Assembly (NCBI GenBank): GCA_029945855.1
Contig: JAQSDJ010000063.1
Coordinates: 1-39,294, forward strand
Direction of reading: 5' to 3'
From: Lacunisphaera sp.
Lineage (GTDB): Bacteria > Verrucomicrobiota > Verrucomicrobiia > Opitutales > Opitutaceae
Length of the DNA stretch: 39,294 nt
A model generated the notes under the pieces. The model searched no databases. It saw only the letters and a list, made by a program, of their open reading frames with translations, and was not told where the DNA came from. Numbering within the stretch: position 1 is the first letter of the stretch; each line of letters begins with the position of its first letter. The translations under genes and the position numbers were made by a program. This document shows, piece after piece, positions 19,401 through 26,421 of this stretch.

Positions 19401-20518
19401 CCACAATCGGAAAAGACGAATGGAATTTCACGGTCGGGAAAGGCAGGGCTGTATTTGAGCGCCTGCAAGCGCACTCTCGAACCTTGGAGTCAGTAACGTT
19501 ACGAATCTTCCAAGGCATCAAGACCAGCGCTGACAAAATCTACATTGTGGAAGAGCGGCACCGGACGAAATCAAAGGTCTGCATCTATTCTCCCGAGACC
19601 GAGCGCGAGCACGAAGTCGAACCAGACCTCTTCCATCCCCTCATCAAGGGCGGCGATAGTCGCGCCTACATCCTCACCAAGACGGACCGGCTCATTCTTT
19701 TTCCGTATGCAGCCGATGAGAATGGCGAAACATCGCTCATTCCAGCCGTGACACTGAAGAAGAATTATCCGCTCACGTGGGCCTATCTCACCGCCAATCG
19801 AAAGTATCTCGAAGCGCGTGAAGATGGCGCGTTCATTGGTCCGAACTGGTATGTCTACGGACGCAGCCAGGCTTTGGACGTGATGTCTCAACCCAAGCTT
19901 TTCACGCCAGACCTCGCGCTTAACGCTTCATTCGCCTTCGACGACACCGGCGAGTTGTTCTTCACCGGAGGCGTGGCTGGCGGCTACGGCATTTTGCCGA
20001 AAGAGGGGATCAACCCGAAATGGCTGCTCAGCTTGCTCAACAGCCGTGTCGTGGATTTCTTCCACCACCAGATCGCCACGCAGATGCGAGGTGGCTGGTA
20101 TAGCTACGAATCGAGGTTCATCAGCAATCTACCGATCGCGGAGGCCTCGGAATCCGAAGTGCCGAGGATGGTGGCGGTCGTCGAAACATTGCGATTCGTC
20201 AGTCGCTACCTCGCCGACCACCCCGAGACGGCCAGCGCGCGGGACCCGTTGATGGTGGCATATTGCGAGCAGATCCTGAACGGGCTGGTGTATGAACTGT
20301 ATTTCCGGGAAGAGCTGCATGCCGCCGGCCTACGTCTCTTCGACCTCGTCACCCAGGCCAATCTGCCGGACATCACCAAAGTCCCTGAAAAGGATCGCCT
20401 GTCCACACTCCGGAAGAAATTCGAGGAACTCTACGACATCGAGCACCCGCTCAGAAAGGCACTGTTTTCGCTCGGTGACCTGGAAGTCGTTCGAATCATT
20501 GAGGGTAAGACCGCGTGA
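16403..20518 (+). CDS. Large Eco57I-type N6-adenine DNA methyltransferase
   Basis: A 1,371-residue class I SAM-dependent DNA methylase. Motif I DPACGSGAF lies at residues 579-587 and the catalytic NPPY at 864-867. Residues 1-570 form a long N-terminal region with conserved blocks (FLAIELRPA, RTELAGVTRALNRLF, WYFWAHHQV, IRLLTRVIFSWFLVEKRL, PFLNGGLFDCLDD). After the methylase core comes a TaqI/Eco57I-like target-recognition region (LFTPDLALNASFAFDD, ILPKEGINPKWLLSLLNS). I see no clear PD-(D/E)XK nuclease motif in it, so cleavage may come from another gene of the operon. Size recalls type IIG enzymes and BREX PglX; no pglZ is nearby. Coupled to the helicase (3 bp) and to the ATPase (GTGA overlap). 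Confidence 0.88.
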   Translation: MASNPELLRQIETRLTAFGTSPLLDASLSLFATLGYKSERRMKLRSSTAEGFLGTFDRAQLLNRDRALLADWQSVEFLFQLTDAEVQSAASGTDELAFDSKGKFDGAEINSFLFLAIELRPAATREGERKGQPYTRTELAGVTRALNRLFDMPALLVFKHGDTVSLGIIHRRLSKRDTSKDVLEKVTLIKDIAFADPIRAHVEILHDFALPQLVADYAVANFVALHAAWQKRLGSYALSNDFYREIADWYFWAHHQVADGAIRLPRHCDTEQEKSLFLIRLLTRVIFSWFLVEKRLIPAELFRENRLTKLIKDFTHSRDPKKPDTSPAYYRAVLQNLFFGTLNMPADQRGFREKARKSGEYDKNYGVTNLWRYETAFRDPVAWLKLAGRVPFLNGGLFDCLDDKSGKKKDNSILDGFSDREDFGCHLPNDLFFGPERNVDLSRDYGEEDKRTARSKKAKVRGLIEILSRYKFTIEENTPLEEEIALDPELLGKVFENLLASYNEDTRTTARKALGAFYTPREIVSYMVDEALKSYLSTQVPRCKAALDDLFSNKATLRDIKPDTRDALIAAIGRVKILDPACGSGAFPMGALHRLVDLLQKLDSNNESWKRDRLAEARRYRSILESSNNAKEELAACDARIADIEKSFDTRYHALDFARKLYLIENSIYGVDIQPIATQIAKLRFFISLVVDQKVEPAAPNLGVRPLPNLETRLVAADTLVPIEKADDHQFDLLDQEIRPLRRELENVRHAHFNARSPQAKRKCREQDAELREKIADLLKQSGMPAKSAAKLADCDLYDQNKSQPFFDCEWMFGLPVGKVRLQGPASATLLGNLSLINDAGGQTELTPSAAREIDSGFDVVIGNPPYIRIQTLKQKDPKIVGFYQDNYASAAKGNYDIYVVFIEAGLRLLKSDGHLAYICPHKFFNAQYGEPIREFIANGKHLRHVVHFGEQQVFPGASIYTCLLFLANAGAADCRFVRAADLEAWKATLAGTDGRFAATTIGKDEWNFTVGKGRAVFERLQAHSRTLESVTLRIFQGIKTSADKIYIVEERHRTKSKVCIYSPETEREHEVEPDLFHPLIKGGDSRAYILTKTDRLILFPYAADENGETSLIPAVTLKKNYPLTWAYLTANRKYLEAREDGAFIGPNWYVYGRSQALDVMSQPKLFTPDLALNASFAFDDTGELFFTGGVAGGYGILPKEGINPKWLLSLLNSRVVDFFHHQIATQMRGGWYSYESRFISNLPIAEASESEVPRMVAVVETLRFVSRYLADHPETASARDPLMVAYCEQILNGLVYELYFREELHAAGLRLFDLVTQANLPDITKVPEKDRLSTLRKKFEELYDIEHPLRKALFSLGDLEVVRIIEGKTA

Positions 20519-22002
20519 AGATTACCCGACTAGAAATTGATGATTTTCGCGCCTTCCCCGGGCCCGACCCTTACCTCTTTGATTTCGCCGGCAAGAATGT
20601 TCTCATCTATGGTGAGAACGGCAGCGGAAAGACCTCCGTCTTCCATGCCATGCGCGAACTTTTCAACCTGTCGGCATCGCCACGCCCCTTCCATCAGTTC
20701 AAGCACCGAGCCACGCCGCAAACCGATGGCTATGTAGCGGTCACTTTCAGCGATGGAAACAGGCATGTTTGGTCATATGGGGCTGAGCGTCCGACTGCTG
20801 TTGACGTGATCGCTCAGACTGCACGGCGGAAAGGTTGCTTGGACTACCGCGGTTTACTCCAAACGAACTTCCTTCACGGTCGGAATCGCGTTAATGTTTT
20901 TGACTTGGTGGTCGGCGAACTTTGGCGAGACCTATCTATGCCTTACAGTGGCGGCACCAGAACCGTCGGGGAGCTTTGGAGCATGGTGGGCCGGGCATTC
21001 CCCAAGAAGGTCGAGAAGCGCGCTGTAGATGGAATTATACGCACGCGGTGGCAACCAGCGACTCACAGGCGAAAGCGCAACGTCGCCGGGCGCCTCGCCG
21101 ATTTCAACACTTCGCTTCGTGCGCAAATACCCGTTTTACAAGCCGAGACCCAGCGTTTGCTCGATACTTACTTTCGTTTCGACCTCTCGGTTCACTTGGA
21201 ATTTCCGGGGGTCGGCCCTGCCCAGAACAGCCGCGCTCCACATTCGACGGAATTGTGGCTCGATGCCGGATTTCGTGGCGCTCGGCTGCAGGAGTTTCAA
21301 AATGAGCTCAACGAGGCCAGGCTCACGGCGCTGGCCCTTGCGTTATATGCAGCGGGCTTACGGCTCAGTATACCGCCAGATCCGACCAAACCTCGATTGC
21401 TGGTGCTCGACGACGTGCTCATTGGACTCGACCTGAGCAATCGTATGCCACTGCTGGAGATGCTTAGTGCCGAGTTCGGCGACTGGCAGGTTGTGCTTTT
21501 GACTCACGATCCAGTGTGGTTTGAGATGGCGAAGGAGTATACCGAGAACACGGGTGAGTGGACCCACCTCCGATTGTTCGACGTTCCCCATCCCAGTCTA
21601 GGTAGCGTTCCGCGTTTAGAATCTGACAAACTGGATTTGGAGCGTGCACGGCAACACCTAGGGACAGGTGACCTTAAGGCCTCGGCGACTTATGCGCGGT
21701 CGGCCTTGGAGAAACGACTCCGCAAGGTGTGCGCAGACAAAGCGGTTCGGGTCCGTTTCCGCAACAATCCCAAAGAGGTAAAGGCCAACGAACTTTGGCA
21801 GGGAATCCTCGGCAGGAATAAAGCTTTCATCGCTGAAGGGAAACCGCCCTTTATTGAGGCCAATTTGGTCAACCGTATTGAAGCCGTGCGATCAGTGGTG
21901 CTGAACGAACTGACCCATTCCCGGATAACGACGCTTACGACCGGAGACCTGAACGCGGCAATTCACGCCGTGGACGAGTTTGAGAAATTTCAATTCACCT
22001 AG
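20515..22002 (+). CDS. SMC/RecF-like AAA ATPase with helical C-terminal domain
   Basis: A 495-residue ABC-type ATPase. Residues 1-40 show MKITRLEIDDFRAF and Walker A GENGSGKT (33-40). The ABC signature-like segment LNEARLTALALALYAAG is at about 263-280, Walker B LLVLDDV at 295-301, and LLTHDPVWF is the H-loop region. Only a short insert separates the two halves, so there is no long coiled coil. The C-terminal 110 residues (GDLKASATYARSALEKRLRKVC, then VLNELTHSRI) resemble helical HEPN/DUF4145-like domains found on defence ATPases; this domain call is tentative. GTG 20515 overlaps the methylase stop. A sensor or switch function is inferred from context. Confidence 0.8.
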   Translation: MKITRLEIDDFRAFPGPDPYLFDFAGKNVLIYGENGSGKTSVFHAMRELFNLSASPRPFHQFKHRATPQTDGYVAVTFSDGNRHVWSYGAERPTAVDVIAQTARRKGCLDYRGLLQTNFLHGRNRVNVFDLVVGELWRDLSMPYSGGTRTVGELWSMVGRAFPKKVEKRAVDGIIRTRWQPATHRRKRNVAGRLADFNTSLRAQIPVLQAETQRLLDTYFRFDLSVHLEFPGVGPAQNSRAPHSTELWLDAGFRGARLQEFQNELNEARLTALALALYAAGLRLSIPPDPTKPRLLVLDDVLIGLDLSNRMPLLEMLSAEFGDWQVVLLTHDPVWFEMAKEYTENTGEWTHLRLFDVPHPSLGSVPRLESDKLDLERARQHLGTGDLKASATYARSALEKRLRKVCADKAVRVRFRNNPKEVKANELWQGILGRNKAFIAEGKPPFIEANLVNRIEAVRSVVLNELTHSRITTLTTGDLNAAIHAVDEFEKFQFT

Positions 22003-22013
22003 CGGATTATCGC

Positions 22014-23978
22014 ATGCTCTCTGTCCTCCAACCAAAGTCGAAGCAGTTGGTTTATGACCTCGTCACGCAAGCCGGCGTGGACACAAGCGACTGGGCCAAT
22101 GTCAAAGGCGGGCACGCTGCGGCCAACCCCAAGTATTGCTACGACTGGGCATTCTGGGATGATGCCAAAAAGGTTGTCGTGTTCTGTCTCTGGTATTCGC
22201 AGATGGATGAGCACGAGGGGCGTGTTTTTGAGGTCCTCAACTATCGCGATGTGGCACGCAAAGCAGACAGTGTGCGCGTAGCGAGAGCCCGGCGTATGGA
22301 CCAAGGGCTTTACATGGCCTTCAGACGCAAGCTGCCAGTCCGGGTGATCGTTGTCGATGGGGCGCGACGCGGTGAGGCTGACGCAGACTTTTCTAAGGTC
22401 GAATTCCGGATGCTCGATCCGGTGCCGTGGTCGGTCGTCAGTTACGATGCAGACACCGGGGCCTGCCGCGTGGAGCGAGAGCAGTCGGCAGTGACGGTCC
22501 GCAGCTTTTTGCTCACTTGGGGTAACTTTGAGGAGACTCCGGACTCCGAGATCGAAGATATTGCCAGGAAGCTCAAACGGGCAAAGACGGTCGAGGGTCA
22601 GTGGAGTAGTGGGAACCGAAAGGATATCAATGTCGGCGAACGCGTCTACTTGCTGAGGCAAGGGCCCGATGCGCCGGGCTTGGTCGGCTGGGGCACGGTC
22701 AGCGAAGAGCCATTCGAAGACGATCACTGGGACCCTGCCCGACGCCGGTCGGGTGTGAAGGCGAACTACATCATGGTCCACTGGCGGGAGATGGTTCCCA
22801 AGGACGCCGGCATTCCGCGAGCACGGTTGGTGGAGCTGGGAGTTGCTGACTCGTTGCTAAATGCACAAGGTAGTGGGGTCATCATCGCGGAAGAAATCTC
22901 GCGCCAACTCGAAGCGGTCTGGAGCGAGAATTACCGGCTACTCAACAAGGCACTGCCAGTTCCTGAGTTCGATTCATTGGAATCTCGTTCTGAACGCAAG
23001 CTGGCTCGCATCGCCTACAATTCCGCCGGCTGGCAGCGGCCAACGGGGGATGCGGGAGAGCTGGAATCAGGCGAGACCTACAACGCCAAGAACAAGTTCG
23101 GGCACGAAGATTGGCTGTTTCGAGCCGAGTGGGTGATCGATGGGTGGCGCTACGCCTTCATCCAAGGCCTGAACAAGCATCGCCTCGCCTATTTTGGTCA
23201 ATCGCTCGATGTGACACTCTACACCTTGCAACCAGACAAACGTCGCCGGTTGGTGGCTACCATCAACGGGCTGGAGAGCCTGGACAACGATCAAGCCAAG
23301 GATGCCTTGGCCGTATTCAAGGAGCGTGGCTGGCTCAGAACGATGCAGAAAGAGGTTAAAGACATTGGTGGGAATGCCGACGCCTTGGGTGATCCGAAGT
23401 GGGCGGAGCATGTCCTGAATGTCCGTTTCCGGATCGACAACGTAGACACCTACCCTCCGGACACTTTCCTGCCAGACGACGACTGGATCCATGACCGGCA
23501 CCGTTACATGCTCTACAAACTGGAGGATGCGGACCGTCAAAGGATAGAACAGAGCCGCCTCGGTCGATCAGGTTCGCAGGAGCCCCCTGAAGTTCGTCGT
23601 CTGTTCCGGCGCGGGACCAATCCGATCGAATACACTCCTGAGCATGGCAAAATGCAGGCCAAACTGATGGCTGAGCTCCAGCAAGAATACGGCAAGGAGT
23701 GCGTCTGCCGGGAGGAAGATTTCGTCGATGTCCGCGTCGAAACCGAAAAAGAACTCATCTACTTCGAGATCAAGACGGACCTCGATCCTCGTGCCGTCAT
23801 CCGTCAAGCTCTCGGACAAATCTTGGAATATGCCTATCATCCAGCCCGTGCAGGCCGCCGGCCTGATAGTCTCGTTATCGTTGGCCGCTTGATTCTCGGT
23901 GAGCAAGACAAGGCCTACCTTGCGAGCCTCAGAGAGAGATTTTCACTCCCGATCAGCTATCGTGTCGTGACGGTTTGA
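22014..23978 (+). CDS. Putative EVE-like domain plus PD-(D/E)XK nuclease
   Basis: A 654-residue protein with three parts. The N-terminus (SKQLVYDLVTQAGVDTSDWAN) resembles the start of McrA-like or modification-dependent nucleases. Residues about 165-300 carry an EVE/PUA-like pattern (WSSGNRKDINVGERVYLLRQG, GLVGWGTV, DDHWD) of the kind that reads modified bases. The C-terminal about 110 residues look like a PD-(D/E)XK nuclease: E554 in AELQQEYG, D572 in FVDVRVE, and E585/K587 in YFEIK, then IRQALGQILEY. It starts 11 bp after the ATPase gene. Inferred role: modification-sensing endonuclease, possibly the cutting component that the methylase lacks. The nuclease motif is convincing; the EVE call is moderate. 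Confidence 0.75.
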   Translation: MLSVLQPKSKQLVYDLVTQAGVDTSDWANVKGGHAAANPKYCYDWAFWDDAKKVVVFCLWYSQMDEHEGRVFEVLNYRDVARKADSVRVARARRMDQGLYMAFRRKLPVRVIVVDGARRGEADADFSKVEFRMLDPVPWSVVSYDADTGACRVEREQSAVTVRSFLLTWGNFEETPDSEIEDIARKLKRAKTVEGQWSSGNRKDINVGERVYLLRQGPDAPGLVGWGTVSEEPFEDDHWDPARRRSGVKANYIMVHWREMVPKDAGIPRARLVELGVADSLLNAQGSGVIIAEEISRQLEAVWSENYRLLNKALPVPEFDSLESRSERKLARIAYNSAGWQRPTGDAGELESGETYNAKNKFGHEDWLFRAEWVIDGWRYAFIQGLNKHRLAYFGQSLDVTLYTLQPDKRRRLVATINGLESLDNDQAKDALAVFKERGWLRTMQKEVKDIGGNADALGDPKWAEHVLNVRFRIDNVDTYPPDTFLPDDDWIHDRHRYMLYKLEDADRQRIEQSRLGRSGSQEPPEVRRLFRRGTNPIEYTPEHGKMQAKLMAELQQEYGKECVCREEDFVDVRVETEKELIYFEIKTDLDPRAVIRQALGQILEYAYHPARAGRRPDSLVIVGRLILGEQDKAYLASLRERFSLPISYRVVTV

Positions 23979-23997
23979 AAACAGGAGAGAATTTGTG

Positions 23998-24432
23998 ATG
24001 AAACCCGCCACCATAGAAGAGGTAGCTACTTTGGCACAGACGACTTATGATAGTATTTGGGAGGACTGGTATGCCCAAATGCCAAATGCAACCAAGGCCA
24101 TGGTGAGCACCTACATCGGGGTGGACAGTGCTGGTTATAGCCACCCAAGAAATCTACTTCAGAACCCAATTGGTGATGGGAACCTGGAGGATTTCGATAT
24201 TCGGAATGTCGAGGGCTGGCCTATCTGGAAAGTGCAGCTTGTTCATGAGATGTTGCATGAGTGGCAGTTCAAGAAGCCCTGTGTCGCGACCGCCCCCGCT
24301 GTCGCTCTTCACGCACAATGCTTAAGAAGGAATTTTACTGGCGGAGGGCACGGCCCTGAATTTTTCCAAGCGATCTTGGAGAAAGCTCCTTATTTCGGGA
24401 TGACTCCTCTGGAGCTCTTTAATCGGATCTGA
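23998..24432 (+). CDS. SprT-like zinc metallopeptidase-type protein
   Basis: A 144-residue protein with the zincin motif HEMLHEW (H83, H87) and a third histidine in GGGHGPEFFQ (H118), as in SprT/Spartan-type proteases. The zinc ribbon found in longer SprT proteins is absent. An AGGAG at 23983-23987 serves either GTG 23995 (7-nt spacing) or ATG 23998 (10-nt spacing); ATG is preferred. Last gene of the run, 19 bp after the nuclease gene and followed by a terminator hairpin. SprT-like proteases can remove DNA-crosslinked proteins, so it could clear a trapped enzyme or target a phage protein; this is inference. Confidence 0.8.
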   Translation: MKPATIEEVATLAQTTYDSIWEDWYAQMPNATKAMVSTYIGVDSAGYSHPRNLLQNPIGDGNLEDFDIRNVEGWPIWKVQLVHEMLHEWQFKKPCVATAPAVALHAQCLRRNFTGGGHGPEFFQAILEKAPYFGMTPLELFNRI

Positions 24433-24445
24433 GCGGGAAAAGCAA

Positions 24446-24484
24446 AAGACCGCAGGAATTTCCCTGCGGTCTTCGACTTTTCTT
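24446..24484 (+). terminator. Rho-independent-type terminator after the cargo operon
   Basis: A perfect 11-bp stem (AAGACCGCAGG at 24446-24456, CCTGCGGTCTT at 24463-24473) with a 6-nt loop is followed within a few bases by TTTTCTTT. It lies 14 bp after the SprT-like stop codon and directly before the transposon-end repeats. It would end the eight-gene operon and may keep transcription out of the transposon end and the convergent rng gene. Confidence 0.8.
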
Positions 24485-24564
24485 TAATGTCAGGTGACGA
24501 CTGAACCTTAATGTCCTGAAACTCTACATTAATGTCTGCGACTCTGCATTAATGTCATCATCCA
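24474..24564. repeat. Transposon end with four TnsB-type binding repeats (Tn7R-like)
   Basis: Four related 18-bp units end in TTAATGTC: 24474-24491, 24498-24515, 24519-24536 and 24539-24556. Consensus is close to CGACTCTGCATTAATGTC. The last two differ at only 3 of 18 positions. Start-to-start distances are 24, 21 and 20 bp. Read inward from the right, the end is TGGATGAT followed by GACATTAATG. Known Tn7 and ShCAST ends also have 8 bases starting with TG before a GACA-type TnsB site, which places the terminus at 24564. Dense packing of four sites in 90 bp resembles Tn7R rather than Tn7L. The exact end and the five-base duplication are inferred. Confidence 0.8.
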
Positions 24565-24569
24565 ATCGT
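24565..24569. other. Predicted target-site duplication / attachment point
   Basis: ATCGT directly follows the predicted transposon terminus and overlaps the last base of the rng stop codon. Tn7-family elements duplicate 5 bp. The matching copy would lie at the left end, outside the window, so this cannot be confirmed here. Confidence 0.4.
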
Positions 24570-26317
24570 TAACGATACTCCTCGTTCGTGTTCGCGTTGA
24601 TGATTTTGAAATTCTCGACGTGGTAGTTCGGGTCGGCGCGGAACGCTAGTTTCACCCCGAAGGTTTTTTCCACCCGCACGAGCAGCTCCGAATCCTCGGA
24701 GCGCAGGCGCTCGAGAATGCTCGGGTGCACGTGGATGCGGAGGGAATATTCCTTGCCGTCCTTCCGCGCCTGGAGGCGGCGGGCGACGGACGAGAGCTTG
24801 CGCTGGAGCTCGACGGACATCGTCGTCGCGGACTTCACCACCGCGCGGCCGCGGCAATACGGGCAGCCGGTGTAGATGTTGGCCGAGAGCGATTCCTGCT
24901 GGCGCTGGCGGGTCATCTGCATGATGCCGAGCGACGAGATGGGCAGGATGTGCGTCTTGGCCTTGTCCTCCGACATGAGCTCGACCATGCGGTCGTAGAC
25001 GGCGTTGCGGTGGCGCCGTTCCTTCATGTCGATGAAGTCCATGATCACGAGGCCGCCGATGTTGCGCAGGCGGATCTGGCGCGAGATCTCGGTGGCCGCC
25101 TCCATGTTGACCTGGAAGATCGTGTTCTTCTCGTCGCCGGAGCGGCTCTTGTGGGAGCCGGTGTTGACGTCGATGGAGATGAGGGCCTCCGTCTCGTCGA
25201 TGACGATCTCGCCGCCGGAGGGCAGCGGGACGCGGCGCTGGAAGGTCTGCTCGATCTGGCGCTCGATGTTGTAGCGCTCGAAGACCGGGATGGACTCCTT
25301 GTAGTAGGCGATCTTGCCGCGCGAGCGGGAGGAGATCTGGGAGACGAGCTCCTGCGTGCGCTTGAAGTCGTCCTCGTTGTCGATGAGCACGCGGTCGATG
25401 TCCTCGGTGAGGAAGTCGCGGACGGTGCGCTCGACGATGTCGGGTTCCTGGTAGAGGCAGGACGGGGCGCGGTCCTGCTCCATCTTGCGTTGGATCTCGG
25501 TCCACTTGGTGAGGAGGAGGTGCAGGTCGCGGACGAAGTAACGCGGCTTCTTGCCCTCGCCGGCGGTGCGGACGATGACGCCCATGCCCTCGGGGATGGT
25601 GAGCTCGTTGATAAGGGTCTTCAGGCGCTTGCGCTCCTGCGGGTCCTCGATCTTGCGGGAGATGCCGCAGCCGTCGGAGAACGGCGTGAGGATGAGGTAG
25701 CGGCCGGGGAGGGAGAGGTTGGTCGTGGTGCGCGGACCCTTGGTGCCGATGGGGCCCTTGGTGACCTGGATGACGATCTCGCTGCCGGGGGGGTAGAGGC
25801 CGGGGATGTCCTTGACGGTCGGCTGGGCGGGGCGCTGGCCGCCGGTGTCCTTCTTCTTGTTGACGCGCACGACCTCGACGGAGGAGTCGGTGGCGGCCGG
25901 GAGCATGTCCCAGTAGTGGAGGAAGGCGTTCTTGTTATAGCCGATGTCGACGAAGGCGGCCTTGAGGCCGGGGTCGAGGTTCTTGATGCGGCCCTTGTAG
26001 ATGCCGCCGACCATGCGGGTGTCGGAATCGCGCTCGATCTCGAAGCGGTCGAGGGTGCCGTCGACGAGGAGCGCGACGCGCTTCTCGAGGGGCTCCGAAT
26101 TGATGACGAGCTCGCGGAAGGAGCCCTTTTCCTTGCGGAAGATGCTCAGGATTTTCTGGAGGATGGGCCGGTCGGCGGATCGTTCCTTGGATTCCTTGCG
26201 AAGTTGTTCGGCCGTGAGGGGCTCCGTGTGCTTCTGGGGCGGGGGCTGCTGGAGTTCCTCTTCATGGCGTGAGGCGGCATCCGAGGGGATGCCGGAGTTG
26301 GAGGGTTGATCGTTCAT
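24569..26317 (-). CDS. rng: Ribonuclease G/E
   Basis: A 582-residue endoribonuclease of the RNase E/G family that cuts single-stranded RNA in rRNA maturation and mRNA decay. An unstructured N-terminal 65 residues precede an S1-type domain ([25 protein letters not shown], with an inserted loop at 143-175). The catalytic acids are D383 (ISIDVNTGS) and D427 (VIMDFIDM), and the zinc-link CPYC is C485/C488. It lacks the long scaffold tail of E. coli RNase E, so it is RNase G-like. It is downstream of rodA on the same strand, a common neighbourhood for cell-shape genes. The predicted transposon end abuts its stop codon, but the gene is intact. GC and codon use change sharply from the cargo. Confidence 0.95.
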   Translation of the reverse strand: MNDQPSNSGIPSDAASRHEEELQQPPPQKHTEPLTAEQLRKESKERSADRPILQKILSIFRKEKGSFRELVINSEPLEKRVALLVDGTLDRFEIERDSDTRMVGGIYKGRIKNLDPGLKAAFVDIGYNKNAFLHYWDMLPAATDSSVEVVRVNKKKDTGGQRPAQPTVKDIPGLYPPGSEIVIQVTKGPIGTKGPRTTTNLSLPGRYLILTPFSDGCGISRKIEDPQERKRLKTLINELTIPEGMGVIVRTAGEGKKPRYFVRDLHLLLTKWTEIQRKMEQDRAPSCLYQEPDIVERTVRDFLTEDIDRVLIDNEDDFKRTQELVSQISSRSRGKIAYYKESIPVFERYNIERQIEQTFQRRVPLPSGGEIVIDETEALISIDVNTGSHKSRSGDEKNTIFQVNMEAATEISRQIRLRNIGGLVIMDFIDMKERRHRNAVYDRMVELMSEDKAKTHILPISSLGIMQMTRQRQQESLSANIYTGCPYCRGRAVVKSATTMSVELQRKLSSVARRLQARKDGKEYSLRIHVHPSILERLRSEDSELLVRVEKTFGVKLAFRADPNYHVENFKIINANTNEEYR

Positions 26318-26421
26318 TTTTTGGGTGGTCCCGGGTGGTTGTGACGGGGCAACCGTGTCCAGCGGGCTGCGAGCAGGAAATTCCGGCAGAGCGGTCCATA
26401 TCGCGTGGCAGGAGACTCATG

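Larger units (their letters stand above)
1..24564. mobile_element. Tn7-like transposon with defence-type cargo (left end outside window)
   Basis: Seen: a complete tnsA-tnsB-tnsC-tniQ-tniQ operon at 108-8097, and at 24474-24556 an array of four related repeats resembling TnsB sites. Base composition and gene content change just after this array, where chromosomal housekeeping genes begin. Known: Tn7 ends carry repeated TnsB sites, and the right end sits next to the attachment gene with tnsABCDE transcribed away from it. Inferred: the element runs from left of the window to 24564, with cargo between tnsA and this end. No matching repeat array was seen at 1-107 or at 8098-8472, so the second end is probably outside. 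An alternative is two nested or adjacent mobile elements. Confidence 0.75.

Noticed and set aside
13040-20518. DISARM or BREX system
   Set aside because: The helicase and methylase resemble parts of both, but no DrmA, DrmB, PglZ, BrxC or BrxL protein is present.
1-24564. A CRISPR-associated transposon
   Set aside because: Two TniQ proteins and TnsABC would fit, but no Cas gene and no spaced repeat array is visible in the window.
24725-26272. A 515-codon open frame opposite the RNase G/E gene
   Set aside because: It is highly repetitive in Ala, Gly, Val, Asp and Leu, has no family motifs, and mirrors the codons of a certain gene in GC-rich DNA.
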